From contig NOKP01000019.1 of the NCBI GenBank assembly GCA_002682825.1, positions 310,001-374,000 on the forward strand: DNA of 64,000 nucleotides. Direction: 5' to 3'. How positions within the stretch are numbered: position 1 is the stretch's first letter; the number at the start of each line of letters is the position of its first letter. The notes below the pieces were generated by a model. That model did not search any database and was not told where the DNA came from. It worked only from the letters and a program-made list of their open reading frames with translations. This DNA comes from Neonectria sp. B-13 (taxonomy: Eukaryota; Ascomycota; Sordariomycetes; Hypocreales; Nectriaceae). The position numbers and the translations under genes are program-made. Shown here one piece after another: positions 1-12,100 of the stretch.

Positions 1-1363
1 AGTCATCCCAGACTTTAGAGTCATGCTTATGACACAGTTTATAGGCAACAAACCCTAAATGAATGTGCGACTGGCGTTGTCGAACGTATTCAATCCAAGG
101 ATCCAAATCGGGAGGTTGAAGCAGTCCGCGAAGTTCTTGTCGAGCCTGAGTCTGCGCATCAATCTGGCTCAAAACGACGATGAGCAAGCTCGCAGGGTCG
201 TTGACGGGTACAGAGGGGGGTAACTCAGCAAAGCCATGCCGTCGATGAGCGTCATACTCTTCCTTTCGGTGCAGGTATCTGACGCGCTTGCCATAGTCAT
301 TTTGCCGCCACTTGAGGTTGGCCGACCACTTGATAGGCTCTTCACGAAAGCCGCCTTGATGTGCTGCTGTCAAAGGCTCCCTGTCTTTGGAAGAAAGACT
401 ATCGCCCTTGTACCCATCCGTGGGCATGAATATCGTGTAATCAGCTTGCGATGCATTCTCGGCAAGGTCGTGGAGCTTGTTCGTGAGCTCCCATTGCTTG
501 TTGCTGAAATGATTTCGAACAGGCGGATAGTGGTGAGCGAGCTCTTGTACGATTGGATCTCGAAGGCGATCAATGTGCTGGATGACCCATCGGTGGGCAT
601 GATCGCATATCAAGTCGTAGTGTGCTCGGATGTACTCGTACCACATAGCGGTAATCGAGAGTGCCGTGTAAGTCCCATTTGTTGAGTCCAGTCTACGCTT
701 GGCGTTGAGGGCTTGTTCATACTTCTTCAGGTGATCCCACATAAGATTGTAGGTTGTCCGTAAGGCGTCTTTGGCATACAGCGCATTCAGGTAGTTGAAC
801 ACGTCAATGACTCCCGCGATGTAACGGCAAGCTAAATGAAAGTTTCCAGGTGAGTCCAGTTCCAACTCCTTCCAACGTCTTTCCGACAAGGGAGGAAAAC
901 CCTCCCAAATCCTCATCTTCATGCCATGAAGCTCTTTGCTTATTATACGAAGCCGATCGCCGTCCTCGTAAGATCCAACCCGGACCATAAGCCAGTTACA
1001 CGTGGACCTCGTTTCTTGATTGAACGGAGCTGGGGCCCATTCAAGAGATGGCTTAGCTATGTTTTGAATTTCCTTCAGCGTAGGCAAAGGGTGCGATGTT
1101 TTGCGGTCTCCAGGAAGGCAGCCGGCAGCGAGAAATTGGAAGAAATGCACCACTGTGTGATGATCCAGGATGCGATCTGCAATCCACAACACAGGGCTTC
1201 GCTTGACACTCCATCCAGGGCCAGGTACTAAGTCTCTGATGCCTTTGGAAGTGTTACCGCGTCTGATACCGGCTTGCGAGAGAGTTGCTGTGGCGGGCGT
1301 CCCATTCTCGGTCATGGCCATGTCCCACCTCAGTAACCTTTCGGCTAAGTCGCGATCCGCCAT
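1..1363 (-). CDS. Uncharacterised fungal protein, 3' end cut by window edge
   Basis: An open frame runs from an ATG at 1363 down to base 1 without a stop, giving at least 454 codons. An in-frame TAG lies about 50 nt upstream of this ATG, which fixes the start if there is no upstream exon. The protein begins MADRDLAERLL and is rich in Trp, His, Arg and Tyr, with no signal peptide and no hydrophobic segment long enough for a membrane span. Internal phrases such as DVFNYLNALYAKDALRTTY and WYEYIRAHYDLICDHAHRW look like amphipathic helices, so a mostly alpha-helical soluble protein is likely. I do not recognise the family. The uninterrupted frame, proper codon use and protein-like composition make it a real gene. 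The C-terminus lies outside the window. Confidence 0.75.
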   Translation of the reverse strand, partial: MADRDLAERLLRWDMAMTENGTPATATLSQAGIRRGNTSKGIRDLVPGPGWSVKRSPVLWIADRILDHHTVVHFFQFLAAGCLPGDRKTSHPLPTLKEIQNIAKPSLEWAPAPFNQETRSTCNWLMVRVGSYEDGDRLRIISKELHGMKMRIWEGFPPLSERRWKELELDSPGNFHLACRYIAGVIDVFNYLNALYAKDALRTTYNLMWDHLKKYEQALNAKRRLDSTNGTYTALSITAMWYEYIRAHYDLICDHAHRWVIQHIDRLRDPIVQELAHHYPPVRNHFSNKQWELTNKLHDLAENASQADYTIFMPTDGYKGDSLSSKDREPLTAAHQGGFREEPIKWSANLKWRQNDYGKRVRYLHRKEEYDAHRRHGFAELPPSVPVNDPASLLIVVLSQIDAQTQARQELRGLLQPPDLDPWIEYVRQRQSHIHLGFVAYKLCHKHDSKVWDD

Positions 1364-2258
1364 GATGGACGAGTTTCGATGCTTTCGATGCTATTGATAG
1401 AAATCCAATGAGCGATAAGGAAGGGTTTTGGTAATAGCGTAGGTAAGAAAGAACAGCGACTGTATCAAAAGGGGGGGCATCAATGTCTCTGTTTTGTGGC
1501 CAGGAGGTCAAATCGTGTTTAGTTATAGCCGGCCCAATAAATTCGAGGCACAGCCAGTGGATACATCATACGAGTTATACGAGTCAATTTTACTTGAACC
1601 AATCATTAGTAGGATATTGTCCTCGGTAACCAACCAACATGTCTTGGCAAAGTATCTGCGTCGCCCATCACCGCACAATTCAAAAGGGTAATTTCGGCTG
1701 ACCCGATGGCTTCATTTACCTACATAGTAGGACACATATCACGGGGTGTAGAATGTCGGTCCTGGCAACGCTCATCGCCGGCGTTGTCGTTGGCATCACC
1801 ATCGGTTGAAAGCTGGGTCTCGTGTGTACCGACACTCCGAACTGGCCACTCCCCGGTTAGACAAGATCAGCTCATGACAATTCTAGACATTGCCTGCAAC
1901 CCAGGACCACGGGATCATATAAAGCCTGAAATCTCACAGATTATCATCATAATTGACATCCCATAGGTGTTATGGTGAGTGTCTTGGAAAGGTTTAGCGG
2001 ACTGGATGGCGAAGCCACTCTTTGTTGCCATCTCATGCACAGGCTCGATGATCCAGGCAGTCGGCAAAGATGGAAAAGATTGCAAAGCTAGTTTGAACTA
2101 CAAATCAGCTTTGTCAACTGTGGGCTACCTCTTGTTAGTTGAAGCCTCCACGGGCGCTGAGAGCGTCACTATTTGCGCCCGTAGTCCTGCTGCGTACCTA
2201 GATACGAGAGATCTAATCTGTAGATTCTAGTGAAGTAACAAACTTGCCCTACTCCGCC
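1364..2258. other. Intergenic region, no gene recognised
   Basis: This stretch separates the start of the left-edge gene from the 3' end of the MFS transporter gene. It holds only short frames with no family resemblance or splice continuity. It should contain the promoter of the left-edge gene and the 3' flank of the transporter gene. I see no repeat or mobile element. Confidence 0.5.
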
Positions 2259-4105
2259 TTATGAGCGCTCATCCTTGGTCTCTATCAACTTCGACGGCAA
2301 CAGTGCAGTTGTAACAACGCAGCCCATCGTAACGCCACCAGCCAGATACAGCACACTATTAATATCCCCGTCCCCATTCGAGCCATCAGCACGACCGTAC
2401 AAATTCTGCGCAATCAAAGGACTGATAATGCCAAATAACCTTCCCCAGAAACTTGCAATTCCACACGCCGTGCCACGGATCGGTACGGGAAACGCCTCCG
2501 GAGTCCAGCCGTAAAGAACAGCGTTGAACATGGACTGGAAAAAGTACTCCATGGTGAAAAAGCCTTCGTTCTTGGCGCGCGTGTCCACGGTCGAAAAGAG
2601 GAAGATGGAGATCCCCATGAGGCCGGCTGAGCCTGACATGGTCCATTTGCGCCCGATGGCGGGGGCGCGGCACATGAGTGCGCCGAGTAAGACGCCGACG
2701 ATGCCGGGTGCGTACGTGTAGATGTATGCGGCGTAGGTGGACGCCAGACTAACGGACTGTGAGCCGTTCTTGAGAGCTAGGATGCGTGGCAAATAGAGGC
2801 CTGCACGATTTGTCAGGTTCACATATCCAAATCACTTGGCTTTGCACTTACCTGCTACCGTAAACCCCCAGAAGTCCATGATGTAAGTCAGCCATATCAA
2901 GATAGTAAGTCGGGTCATCTGCCAGCCGTCGAACAGCATCTTGTACCGGCTAAGCTCAACCTTGGTTTTTCCCAACCACTTCGGCCGGAGCTGTCTTGAG
3001 CCGCTATCTAGTTCCGGCATCGAGCTCGTATCGCTTGCGTTGTATGCGTCATCTTCCTCCTCGAGAGACTCGAACATTTCAGTAGTAAGCCAGCATCGTC
3101 TGCCGTTCACCTTGGCCATATGCTTGAGCGTCTCAATTGCTTCGGCGTCTCGGCCACGGGAAATCAGAAACTTGGGGGTTTCTCGAAGGTTAAAGACGAC
3201 GTAACGAAGAAAGAAGATTAGAAGAGTGAGTACGCCGAGGGTAAAGAGCAGATATCGCCAGCCCATGTTGGAGGAACGCGAGCAACAAGCGGTTCCAGAT
3301 CCGACATTCTTGCACGACGGGAGCGGGTCTGCTTCGGAGAAGTTGGGCGAGCATGAGTAGACGGGGATGAAGCCGAATGCGATGGCGCTGCATATGACTA
3401 CTCCGATGGGTTGGAAGATGGATAGGCAAGCGAGTAAAAAGCGCTTGTTCTGTGTGGAGTAAGCACCATGTAGCCTCCGGATGGAGATTTCACAAACCTT
3501 GGGGATGAACTCGAGAGTGATCGTGGTGTCAATGGGGATGTTGCCTCCAACTCCAAGACCAACAAAGGCAGTCAATACAAGGAACGTATTGTAACTGTTC
3601 GATGCCCCCAGGCATAATCCGAATACCGAAGAGATGAGGCAGGTCGAATTGAAAGCCCAGCGACGTCCTAGACACCATAAGCCGTGGATCGAGACCGCTT
3701 CCGTAGAGAAGTTCAACATCAGTCAAGTCAGCACAAACCAATAATATCCGCCAAGAAACCCCAAACAAACGCCCCGGCCGTCAACCCAGCGTTGAAGCTC
3801 GTCCCAATGTTCCCCGATTCATCATTTCCAAAGCCAAGCTCCTGCTGCAGGGGACTAAGCACCAGCCCGAAAGCATGTGCCCACACGAGATCCAGCATAT
3901 ATCCGAAGCCGCAAAGACCCCAGACATACCACTGGTATTTGCCCATACCTTGGGCGTTGATCTCGCGGTTGACGAGGATGCATTTCTTTTCGTAGAGGGT
4001 TAGGCCGTAGAAGTCGGTGTAGGGAGAGCGGTTTTCTAGGCCGGCTGTGGTAGTGCCATCGTCGACCAGCCTTGTTGGCTCAGATGTAGACATATAGTCT
4101 GACAT
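2259..4105 (-). CDS. MFS membrane transporter (SVOP/sugar-transporter-like), 4 exons
   Basis: Exons are 3739-4105, 3498-3667, 2852-3449 and 2259-2800 on the minus strand. The joined frame is 1677 nt, giving 558 residues, the usual length for this group. Introns are 71, 48 and 51 nt. The start is the ATG at 4105. A hydrophilic N-terminus of about 55 residues precedes the first membrane helix (WGLCGFGYMLDLVW). The loop after helices 2-3 carries the MFS-like ADIIGRRW, restored by the first splice. Further marks are GLGVGGNIPID in helix 4, NMGWRYLLFTLG in helix 6, a charged central loop (KFLISRGRDAEAIETLKHM) and PEAFPVPIRGTACG in the C-terminal half. These fit fungal MFS proteins related to SVOP and sugar or organic-ion porters. 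The substrate cannot be read from sequence. It faces the same way as the neighbouring ABC gene but has its own promoter region. Confidence 0.85.
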
Positions 4106-4954
4106 TGCTAACTTGTCGTGTTGGTCAATGGGTAGGGCCTGTAAGTGTAGAAACTACCATGGCAGATGACAGGCAGCACACAACCTACGAAGGAGAAGTA
4201 GTTACACGGTCAAATCTTATGTAAGTGCCCGTGTTCTAGTCAGCATCATTGAGACACCCGTTTCTAGAGTCGTTGATGTCATTCATGAATGCCCCTCACA
4301 CGGCAGGCTAGACGTGGCCAAAATACGACCCCGCCCTGCGCGTTTTTGAGCATGTGAGCGACCTTGATGCGGGTGGATGCATTGGGTTCAACATGTAGTA
4401 CTGTAGACTATGTACGATAAACTTTACCCTACGTCATGTGTCCAGTGAGAAGGACTCCGTCACGCGCAATCTCCCCATGATGCTCTTTGACTCAAAGTTG
4501 ACGAGACATGTTCGACGCTGTACTCTCACACGAAACAGAAAGATCGAAACCATTCCACTCTTAATCTCACAATGTGAGCATCTGTTCATTACGGCTTAGC
4601 TCTCCCAATGGAGAAGAATAATCATCTTTGTATCACATCTGAAACAGCCATAGTGACACTGAACTAGCAAACATACCAGCCAAGCATCAGCTGCTCGACG
4701 ACAGAGTTTCGCAGCTTCCTCCAAGATGAATCAACAACACCGACGGAGGACGAACAAGACTCTCGCCGACGGAGCTCGCAGCTAAATATCAGCGACATGT
4801 TTCAAAAACATAGTCTCCATCAATCTTTTCCACGAGCCCTTCTATCATACATCCTTTCAACGTCCTGCCTCGAGTGTGCAGCCTTCCGCCGAACACACAC
4901 AGCCATCAACAGGGCTCAGATAAGTATAGCAATGGGTAACAGAGTTTCAACTCC
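4106..4954. other. Intergenic region between HMT1-like and MFS genes
   Basis: This region lies upstream of the MFS start at 4105 and downstream of the HMT1-like stop at 4955, so it should hold the MFS promoter and the 3' end of the ABC gene. No supported gene or repeat is visible; the one plus-strand frame starting near 4797 is short and has no family resemblance. Confidence 0.5.
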
Positions 4955-7791
4955 TCACTCCTGGGAGCTCGTTTCCAGCACCCCGTCATCTGTCTCCATT
5001 TTCTCCATTTTCTTTTTCTCGATCGTCGTCTGCTTCTCCCACATGGCATGATACCGTCCATGAAGCGCCAGCAGCTCTCCATGCGTCCCACGCTCGACGA
5101 TATGGCCCTTGTGGAGAACAATAATCTGATCAGACGTGGTGATAGTAGATAGCCGATGTCTAGCAGAAATGACGCCTGTTAGCAAGTGCGTAGAGAATAG
5201 AAATGTAGACGCTGCGAGATCTGTTTACTTACGCGATGGTGATTGTGGTACGACCGGCGGTAACACGCTGGAGAGCATCCTGGATCTGTCTCTCGGTGTG
5301 GGAGTCTAATGATGCGGTGGCCTCATCCAAGAGTAGGATACGGGCGTCTTTAATAATAGCTCGTGCGATGGCGATCTGCGAATAGTTTTGGTCAGTCAAC
5401 TCGCATGGACAGTGGACAACACAGGGTAACGTACGCGTTGACGTTCGCCTCCAGATAACTTGAGGCCCCGTTCTCCAACCTTGGTTTCGTATCCATCTGG
5501 GAAGGCAACAATACGATCGTGGATGTTGGCCGCCCTGCACGCCTCGTAGACATCGTCCTGCGAGGCTTCGGGGTTGGCGTAGAGCAAGTTGTACATGATA
5601 GTAGCGTTGAACAGCACCGTGTCCTGTGGCACGACGCCAATGTTCCTGCGAAGGCTGTCAATCTTCAAGTCTTTGAGATCGTGACCATCGATCGTGATGG
5701 AGCCGCTGGAGACGTCGTAGAAGCGGAAGAGGAGCTTCAAACAGGTCGATTTGCCGCTGCCGGACTCTCCTACGATGGCCGTCTTGGTGCCGGGAGCGAC
5801 AGTGAAGCTGATGTCGTCGAGGACTAATTCGCCTCTCTTGCTTTGGTAGGAGAACTTGACATTATTGAAGGCGACCTCGCCTCGTGGTGAAGGCAACCCG
5901 ACAGCATCCGGCTTCTCCACAATCCCAGACGTCTCTTTGAACTAGCTTGGTCAGCAATTAAAACTCGGGGGGATGTCGAAAAAGGCTCACGAGGTCAAGT
6001 AGCCGCTCGGCTTCTATGAGGTTGTTCTGCAGCATAGTATAATAAGTCCCGAAGAAGTTGAGAGGTCCCTGAAGCTGAACGAAGTAGTTGATGAGGCTCA
6101 CGAATTCGCCGACTGTTTGCTCGCCAATGGAAATCTTGTAGGCGGAAACAGCGACAAGGAGGGCGGTTCCAAGGGCAAAGATCGAGCTCTGTGTGAGGTT
6201 GAGGCCGTTGAGCGACCATTGAACCAGGCGCTCTGCCCTTTGAAAGACGGCCACGTGCTCTTTGAATCGTTCGGTTTCGCGAGGGATGGCGCAATTGTGT
6301 TGCACCGTTTCGTACGCGACGATGGCATCCGTCTTGATGGCCTCCATCTCGCGCGTCTTGATCGTCATGTCCCTTCTCTGCTTACCTCGGTACTTGGCCA
6401 AGTAGATGGTGAGGAAGATGTAGGACCACATGATGAAGAAGACAATGATGGTATAGAAAGGGTCGTACTTGACGAAGAAGAAGACGCCGGCGACGAAGAT
6501 GTCAAACACCATCGGGAACACTTGGAAACAAAAGCTCTCCAGGAATGTGTTAATGGCGGCGCCTCGACTCAGCGCACTTGTGACTTCGCCGACCTTTTTG
6601 TTCACGTGGAACTCGAGGGAAAGTCCCAAGACGTGCTCGAATGCCGCCGCAGACAGCTTCCGGAAGAGAGACTGGGCGACTGGGATCCAGAGAACAGATC
6701 GCGCGGCACCGAGAGCCCCATTGTTACCTTGCAGAGCGCGGTAAACGACGTAAAGGGTGATTTCCTTGTATGGTAGACGTCCCTCGCCGAGAGCATCGAC
6801 CAGTACACCAAGCTGCACGGGGGCCAAGACATTCACGGTTCGCTGGCCTACGAGGAGGATGAGGCAAATAAACACGATAGCCTGGTAGACGGGGGAGTCT
6901 TTGGGCCTAAGGAAGGTCAGCTTTTAGGGAGTTGATATGATTCGTCGTCTCGTACCATAGGTAGGGGAACAGAACTCGAAATCCGGCAAAGTAGTCGAGC
7001 CACCCGGTACCAGAGACTTGGGTTCTCCTGGTTGGACCTGGGCCAGCTGGCATGTGAGTCGGGACGCTGCTGTAGCCGGATACGCCATTGCCGTTCTCCA
7101 AAAGTGATTGTCGTTCCTCTGGGACCGACTTGGGCTCAGAGGATGTCAATTTGTACTCTTTCAGGATGAGAGTTGCAACCATGAGTATGAGGACGGCAAC
7201 TCTAGACAAGCCAAGGACGTTGAGAATATCAAGAAAGCCCCTGGAAACACGCACAGAGGGCCCCACGGAAGATAAGACAGCTACGATGACGATTTCAACG
7301 AGTGCACCTGTGACCCATGCGCAGCAGTGAGCAGCACCTGGGGACCATGGTCCTTCCGGATCGGGTAGCAGGCCAGCTAGGAAGTAAAGCAGAACTCCGA
7401 CATGAGATGCCTTCGTTTAGTGTGAGTGATGCAGCGACGCCCGTATTCAAAGAGGATAACGACATACCAGATACGCGCTAAAGGCGAACCCGACTGTGCC
7501 GTCCACCTCATGTTTCCCAGCAACTGCCTCGCGTGTGACGAGGACGATACTGACGAGGACCAGGAGAGAAAGAACAAGTTGGAAGAACCATATCAGCCTC
7601 GCGTAAATTGGCCGGTCTTTTGGTTTTGCCTCGTCTGACGCGTCGCGACGCGGGTCTCGATGCCGATCTCGGTAGAACTGGAGGGATTGAGCTCCCAACA
7701 GAGTAATGAATAGGATGCAAGGATAGATGTAAAAAGCGATCTTCAGTCCTAGTTCTGCCGGCGCCATTGTTTTGATAGGATTGTCCGTCAT
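4955..7791 (-). CDS. hmt1: HMT1-type vacuolar ABC half-transporter, 6 exons
   Basis: Exons on the minus strand are 7468-7791, 6956-7410, 5991-6906, 5435-5941, 5233-5375 and 4955-5159. They join to 2550 nt and 849 residues, close to fission yeast Hmt1. The N-terminus has an extra hydrophobic domain of several helices (starting [14 protein letters not shown]), as in the HMT1/ABCB6 group. A six-helix exporter domain follows (about 300-560), then one nucleotide-binding domain: Walker [10 protein letters not shown] (623-631), signature LSGGERQR (727-734), Walker B ILLLDE (about 747-752) and H-loop IAHRLST. The family moves phytochelatin- or glutathione-type conjugates across the vacuolar membrane as a homodimer. 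The ATG at 7791 was chosen because family similarity begins there. An in-frame ATG at 8115 would add 108 residues with no recognisable similarity. The first intron (7411-7467) was placed by reading frame and a CTCAC branch site and is the least certain. Confidence 0.88.
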
Positions 7792-9187
7792 GAGACGGAT
7801 AGGCTGGAAGTGAATTTCAATGGAAACTGATGGGATGATGTCAACAGTATTGCCGGCTTTAAGATTCTCCGAATTCGCAATTACCACACTGATTTTAGTG
7901 GGTCCATGAGCCAGACCCCGATTTGTCAGATGTTCACATAAGCAGCCAGCTGTACTATGTACCGTCGAGTCCAGAACATGGACTAGCCCATAGTAGCCAT
8001 AGGTACTGAGTGAGCAATTCGTCGCTGCAAGCCCATCCATCACTGCTCTAATATCGCATGGTCCAAACATCGCATGTATACAGACATACTGCAATCTTAG
8101 TTCCGTGTCCCACATGCCTCTCTCACGTCACTTGTTTGTGATGCGACAAGAACTGCATTGTAGGGGATGGGCTTCTATTTACTTACTAGATTGTCCTGAA
8201 CTAAGCTAGCTTGAATACTTCGTCGCCTTCACAAACTAACGATACTTAAACTCCTTGTATCCCGAAATACATAAGTCAACCAACCTCTGCCAGACGGGAA
8301 CGACGACCGCCACCAATTTCAATCAGAGTCCCAATGGATCTGGTTGGTTCCAGAGCAAATCTTGGTACTGTAGTATGAGAGCTGTGGAGACTGATTTGCA
8401 AAGTCTCACCATAAATGAGGGCTAACAAGACCAGCAACCAGTCATTTGTGCATACTTTTTCGTCATCGCATTTACCCTGGAAGCCAGACACTACAAGATA
8501 GACTGCCGCATTATAGACTAATTCTTATATTGCTATAGTAGTTGACAAAAGGTGGATTGTTGCGAATTCGAACATCTCTAGCACTTGACTTTGCATGTCC
8601 ATGTATGGGATCCAGGGTAGCATCACAGCCATACTACGAGTCTGTGGCCTGCATGGTTCTAACAAGCTAAGGAAGCTGCTAAGGCGGTCTAGCTCCAGTG
8701 AGCGACAGGACCCCAGGCGCAGAAACAGAGCCAACTATAACACTCCCACGAATTAACCCCTTTGCGTTGGGCTCCAACGATGCAGCAGCGCGGATTTGGG
8801 ATGTCAAAACGGGCAAGACGCCGGCAGTGCTGGCTTACCATTATCAAACTGTCAATGACGTCTCGTTTTCTTCCGACGGCACATATCTAACCCGCCGCAG
8901 GGTCGACCGAAGAAACCTTTGAGATCTGGAAATAGAAGTCGCTGGGAGGCTGGGGCAACGGCGAAAAGCGGGATACGACCGGACCAAATCCCAAGGGAGA
9001 AGATCTGGAACCTGGTTGGCAAAGGCGGGAGCAAGGCACGCGAGGATGAGCCGGACTGCTACCACTCCATTAGCGTTTACTCTTGAGCTACCTCGGACAC
9101 ATGGCCTCACTCGGTCGACACTGATTGCACGAATCCTGCAATAAAATAATTAAAGTATATCCTATCTAATGAAATGTATCTAAGAAA
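7792..9187. other. Gene-poor region between HMT1-like gene and NRPS 3' end
   Basis: Here lie the upstream region of the HMT1-like gene and the 3' flank of the NRPS. The first 324 nt are open in frame with the transporter (to an ATG at 8115) but look like untranslated leader. A degenerate WD40 fragment is listed separately. The rest contains no supported gene. Confidence 0.5.
8767..8935 (+). pseudogene. Relic of a WD40-repeat protein
   Basis: On the plus strand the frame from 8767 reads LGSNDAAARIWDVKTGK, a near-textbook WD40 strand pair ending in IWD. About 25 residues later comes NDVSFSSDGTYLT, the start of the next blade. After about 8890 similarity continues only in another frame (GSTEETFEIWK), and that frame stops at TAG 8933-8935. 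The piece therefore carries a frameshift and a stop and covers little more than one blade. It is best explained as the remnant of a larger beta-propeller gene, perhaps an NLR-like or G-beta-like protein. The parent family cannot be decided. Confidence 0.6.
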
Positions 9188-12100
9188 CTAGGGTTGTATG
9201 ACACAAGCGGTAGGGTCCTCGGAGAACGCCATGATGGTGTTGCAGAGCGAGTCAAAGATCTGCTCTGCAAAGGCCGTGTCTATGGCTCCGTCCCGAGCAT
9301 AAAGCAAGCAGACCTCGGTGTTGTTCGCGTCTTGCGGCGTGGTGACGACGCTGAAATCAGCAGTGTCTTCCTGCGAGGCCATCGCCCCGACTTCATACGT
9401 GTTCCCCCCAATCGTCAGACTACCCGTCTGAGACATGCTTTGGTGCTGCACCACAGTGGAAAAGCCGTTTGATCCATCATCATTCCAGTCGGTGCACTTG
9501 TCAATAATCTCCTTGAAGCCGAGTGATTCATATGGCATGTTGTCCACCTGCTGATTCTGGATGTGCTGGAGGAGATGTAGCACGGTCCAAGATGGTTGGT
9601 GACAGACGCGTACAGGAACCACGTTCAGGCAAGGGCCGACAATGGACTCAATGCCCGGCACGCTACCGACATTGCGTCCGCTGATGAGGTGGCCGAAGAC
9701 AACGTCGGTCTTGCCCGTGGCCTTTGCCAGCACAATCGACCAGGCGGCCTTGACGACCGTAGCCGTGGTGATATTGAAAGACGCGAGCGAGCGTGTAGGT
9801 ATCACCTGTTTCAAGACTTGAGTAGGAACCGTGTGTAGCGAAGTACGCTCTCGGTGGATGACATCCGTCGGAGTGGAATCCTTGAGGAGGCCTTTCCAGT
9901 ACGCGTAATGCTCCAGAGTAATCTTGCCCAGCGCGCCGCGGATGTAAGTTGCATACGAAGGTGTGGGAAGGATAGGTTCTCCCTCGTAGCAAGTCTTCAG
10001 TGCTTGAAGGATAGCTGGGAAGCAGACACCGTCATACTGCGCGTGGGAGATTCTCAGGAAAATCCTGTGTCGTGCCGACGACCTTTGTCGCGCCACGATG
10101 AAGCGGAGGGAGGGCTGCTCCGGGCGCGGAGCCTCGTGCCGATGGTTGAGTTCAAGCGTCGAGGTAAATTGCTCGACATGGCCCACGTCGTAGACAGTCA
10201 GCTCGGGTTGGACTTGGCGGAGGACAACCTGCAAGTATGTTTTCTGATGGGGGACAAAGACGGTGCGCAACACGTCGTACGATGCCACGACGTTGTTGAT
10301 GCTCTCTCGCAGCAGGCCAATGTCAAGCGGGCCTTCACCATCCAGGTGGAAATAGTTGAGCATCCATCGCGACTCGAGGAGGCTTCCCTCGATGGCCTGG
10401 GCCTGGAAGTCCGTTGTTGGGAGCACGTCCATGATGCTCGCTCGGGACACGCCTGCAACGGTGCAGACATGGTCTCGGACGAATTGCTCAGCGTCCGCTT
10501 GGCCAAGCATGGAGAAAGGCTCGTATACCTCTTCATCTACGCTGGCTGCCTCCTTCTTGGAGCTGGAAAAGTACGTCTTGTCATCACTTGACGCCGTCTC
10601 ATAATCCTTGTCTGATCGTTCCAGGAGACATTCCAGCATCGGCCCAAAGGTGGGGTTCTTGAAGATGTCCGCCACGGTGAGCGGTATTTCCATCTCCCTA
10701 GCATTGCCAACCATGGACATGGCGACAATGGAATCACCGCCAAGTTCGAAAAAGCTGTCCTCATAAGAAACTGTAACATCTCCGAGATCGAGAGTCTCTC
10801 TCCATAGTGCCGATAGCTTGTGGTGTAGCTGATCCCTGCCACGAGGAAAGGGGCTGGATCTGTTGGGCGGCGAAAAGAGGAGGGCACCCAAATCCGTCGA
10901 AGATTTGCTGCTTGCCGAGCTGTTGATTATGGCCTTGCAATTCACATCATCGTGTTGAGATGTCCAGTAATCAACCTCATGCGTATGCGTGTACCCATTG
11001 GTAAGTAGCTGCGAGCCTTGGAAGAGGCGCAGATGGGACAAGGCTTCCTCGCTGTGATCAATAAAGTCCCCGAGCAAGTCGGACATTGTAAGAGCGAGAT
11101 CTTCAGCCTGGGAATCAGACAGAACATCAGTCCAATAGCGGAAGACGATGCCTTCATCACCGCGAGTGGTGTTGACATTTAGTGTAACGGCATACTCGCT
11201 TGGATCAAAAGCCTCGACCGACTCGTAGGTGAGTGCTTTGGGATCAGAGCCACTCGGCGAGCCGGCGTTTTGGATGGATACGGCGGTGTTGAAGAAGCCC
11301 CTCTTCTTTCGTCCCAGGACATGGCTGACGCGAGCTAGAGAAAAGTGCTGATGCGGCAGATTGGCGAGGTAGTCTTCTTGAGCGTCGAGGAAGAGCCTCT
11401 TGAGAAGCATGCCGGGCGCGAACTGGAAGCGGAATACGAGCATGTTGATAAAGGGACCAACAATCTCGTCAATGCCATCAATACGGGCATCACGTCCAGA
11501 GGCGAGGTATCCAAAGCAGACATCCTCGGACTTGGTGTAGCTTCGGAGCATCAGAGCCCATGCAGCGAGTATGATGTTTGAAAACGTCACTCCGCTTTCT
11601 GAGCTTAGGGAATGCAGATGGGCAAATCGACCAAAGTCCACCGCGACAGAACCCAGGCTGCGGCCACCCGTGGAGTCGGGATTGATTGTTGGGAAGCTGG
11701 TGGACTGTGCCCCGGAGAGATAACTGGTCCAGAAGTTGAGGCTTGAATCGACGGACTGGTTGGAAATGTACTTGATGTACTCCTTGTAGGACGGTGCCTC
11801 GGTCGAGGGCAGGCTGTTGGTGTACGCATTCGTTATATCGCGCATGATGACCGATATCGAAGCACCGTCTGTGACAGCGTGGTTCATTTCAAGCTTCATG
11901 AACACTTTGCCTTGGGGTGTCTGGCAGATGGTGATTTGGTAGGGAAGCATTGGGCCAGACCCCTTGTTGGTCTTCTCCAGGGATTTGGCGTTCAACTTTG
12001 CCATGACCTCGATTTCTCGGCACTTGATGACGCTGATTCGCGTGTCGCGAGGCTTCAACACGACCTGGTCGAATGTGCCGCCACGGTAGACGCTGTCGAC

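Noticed and set aside
7792..8115. Start of the HMT1-like gene at ATG 8115
   Set aside because: The 108 added residues show no similarity to the family and lie before the usual first hydrophobic domain.
9188..9700. Thioesterase or reductase release domain at the NRPS C-terminus
   Set aside because: No GxSxG or NADPH-binding motif is seen; the protein ends within a C-type domain with SHAQYDG.
10960..11090. Hidden sixth A domain between C6 and T6
   Set aside because: The interval is too short and has none of the A-domain core motifs (no SGTTGxPKG, no YGPxE, no GRxD).
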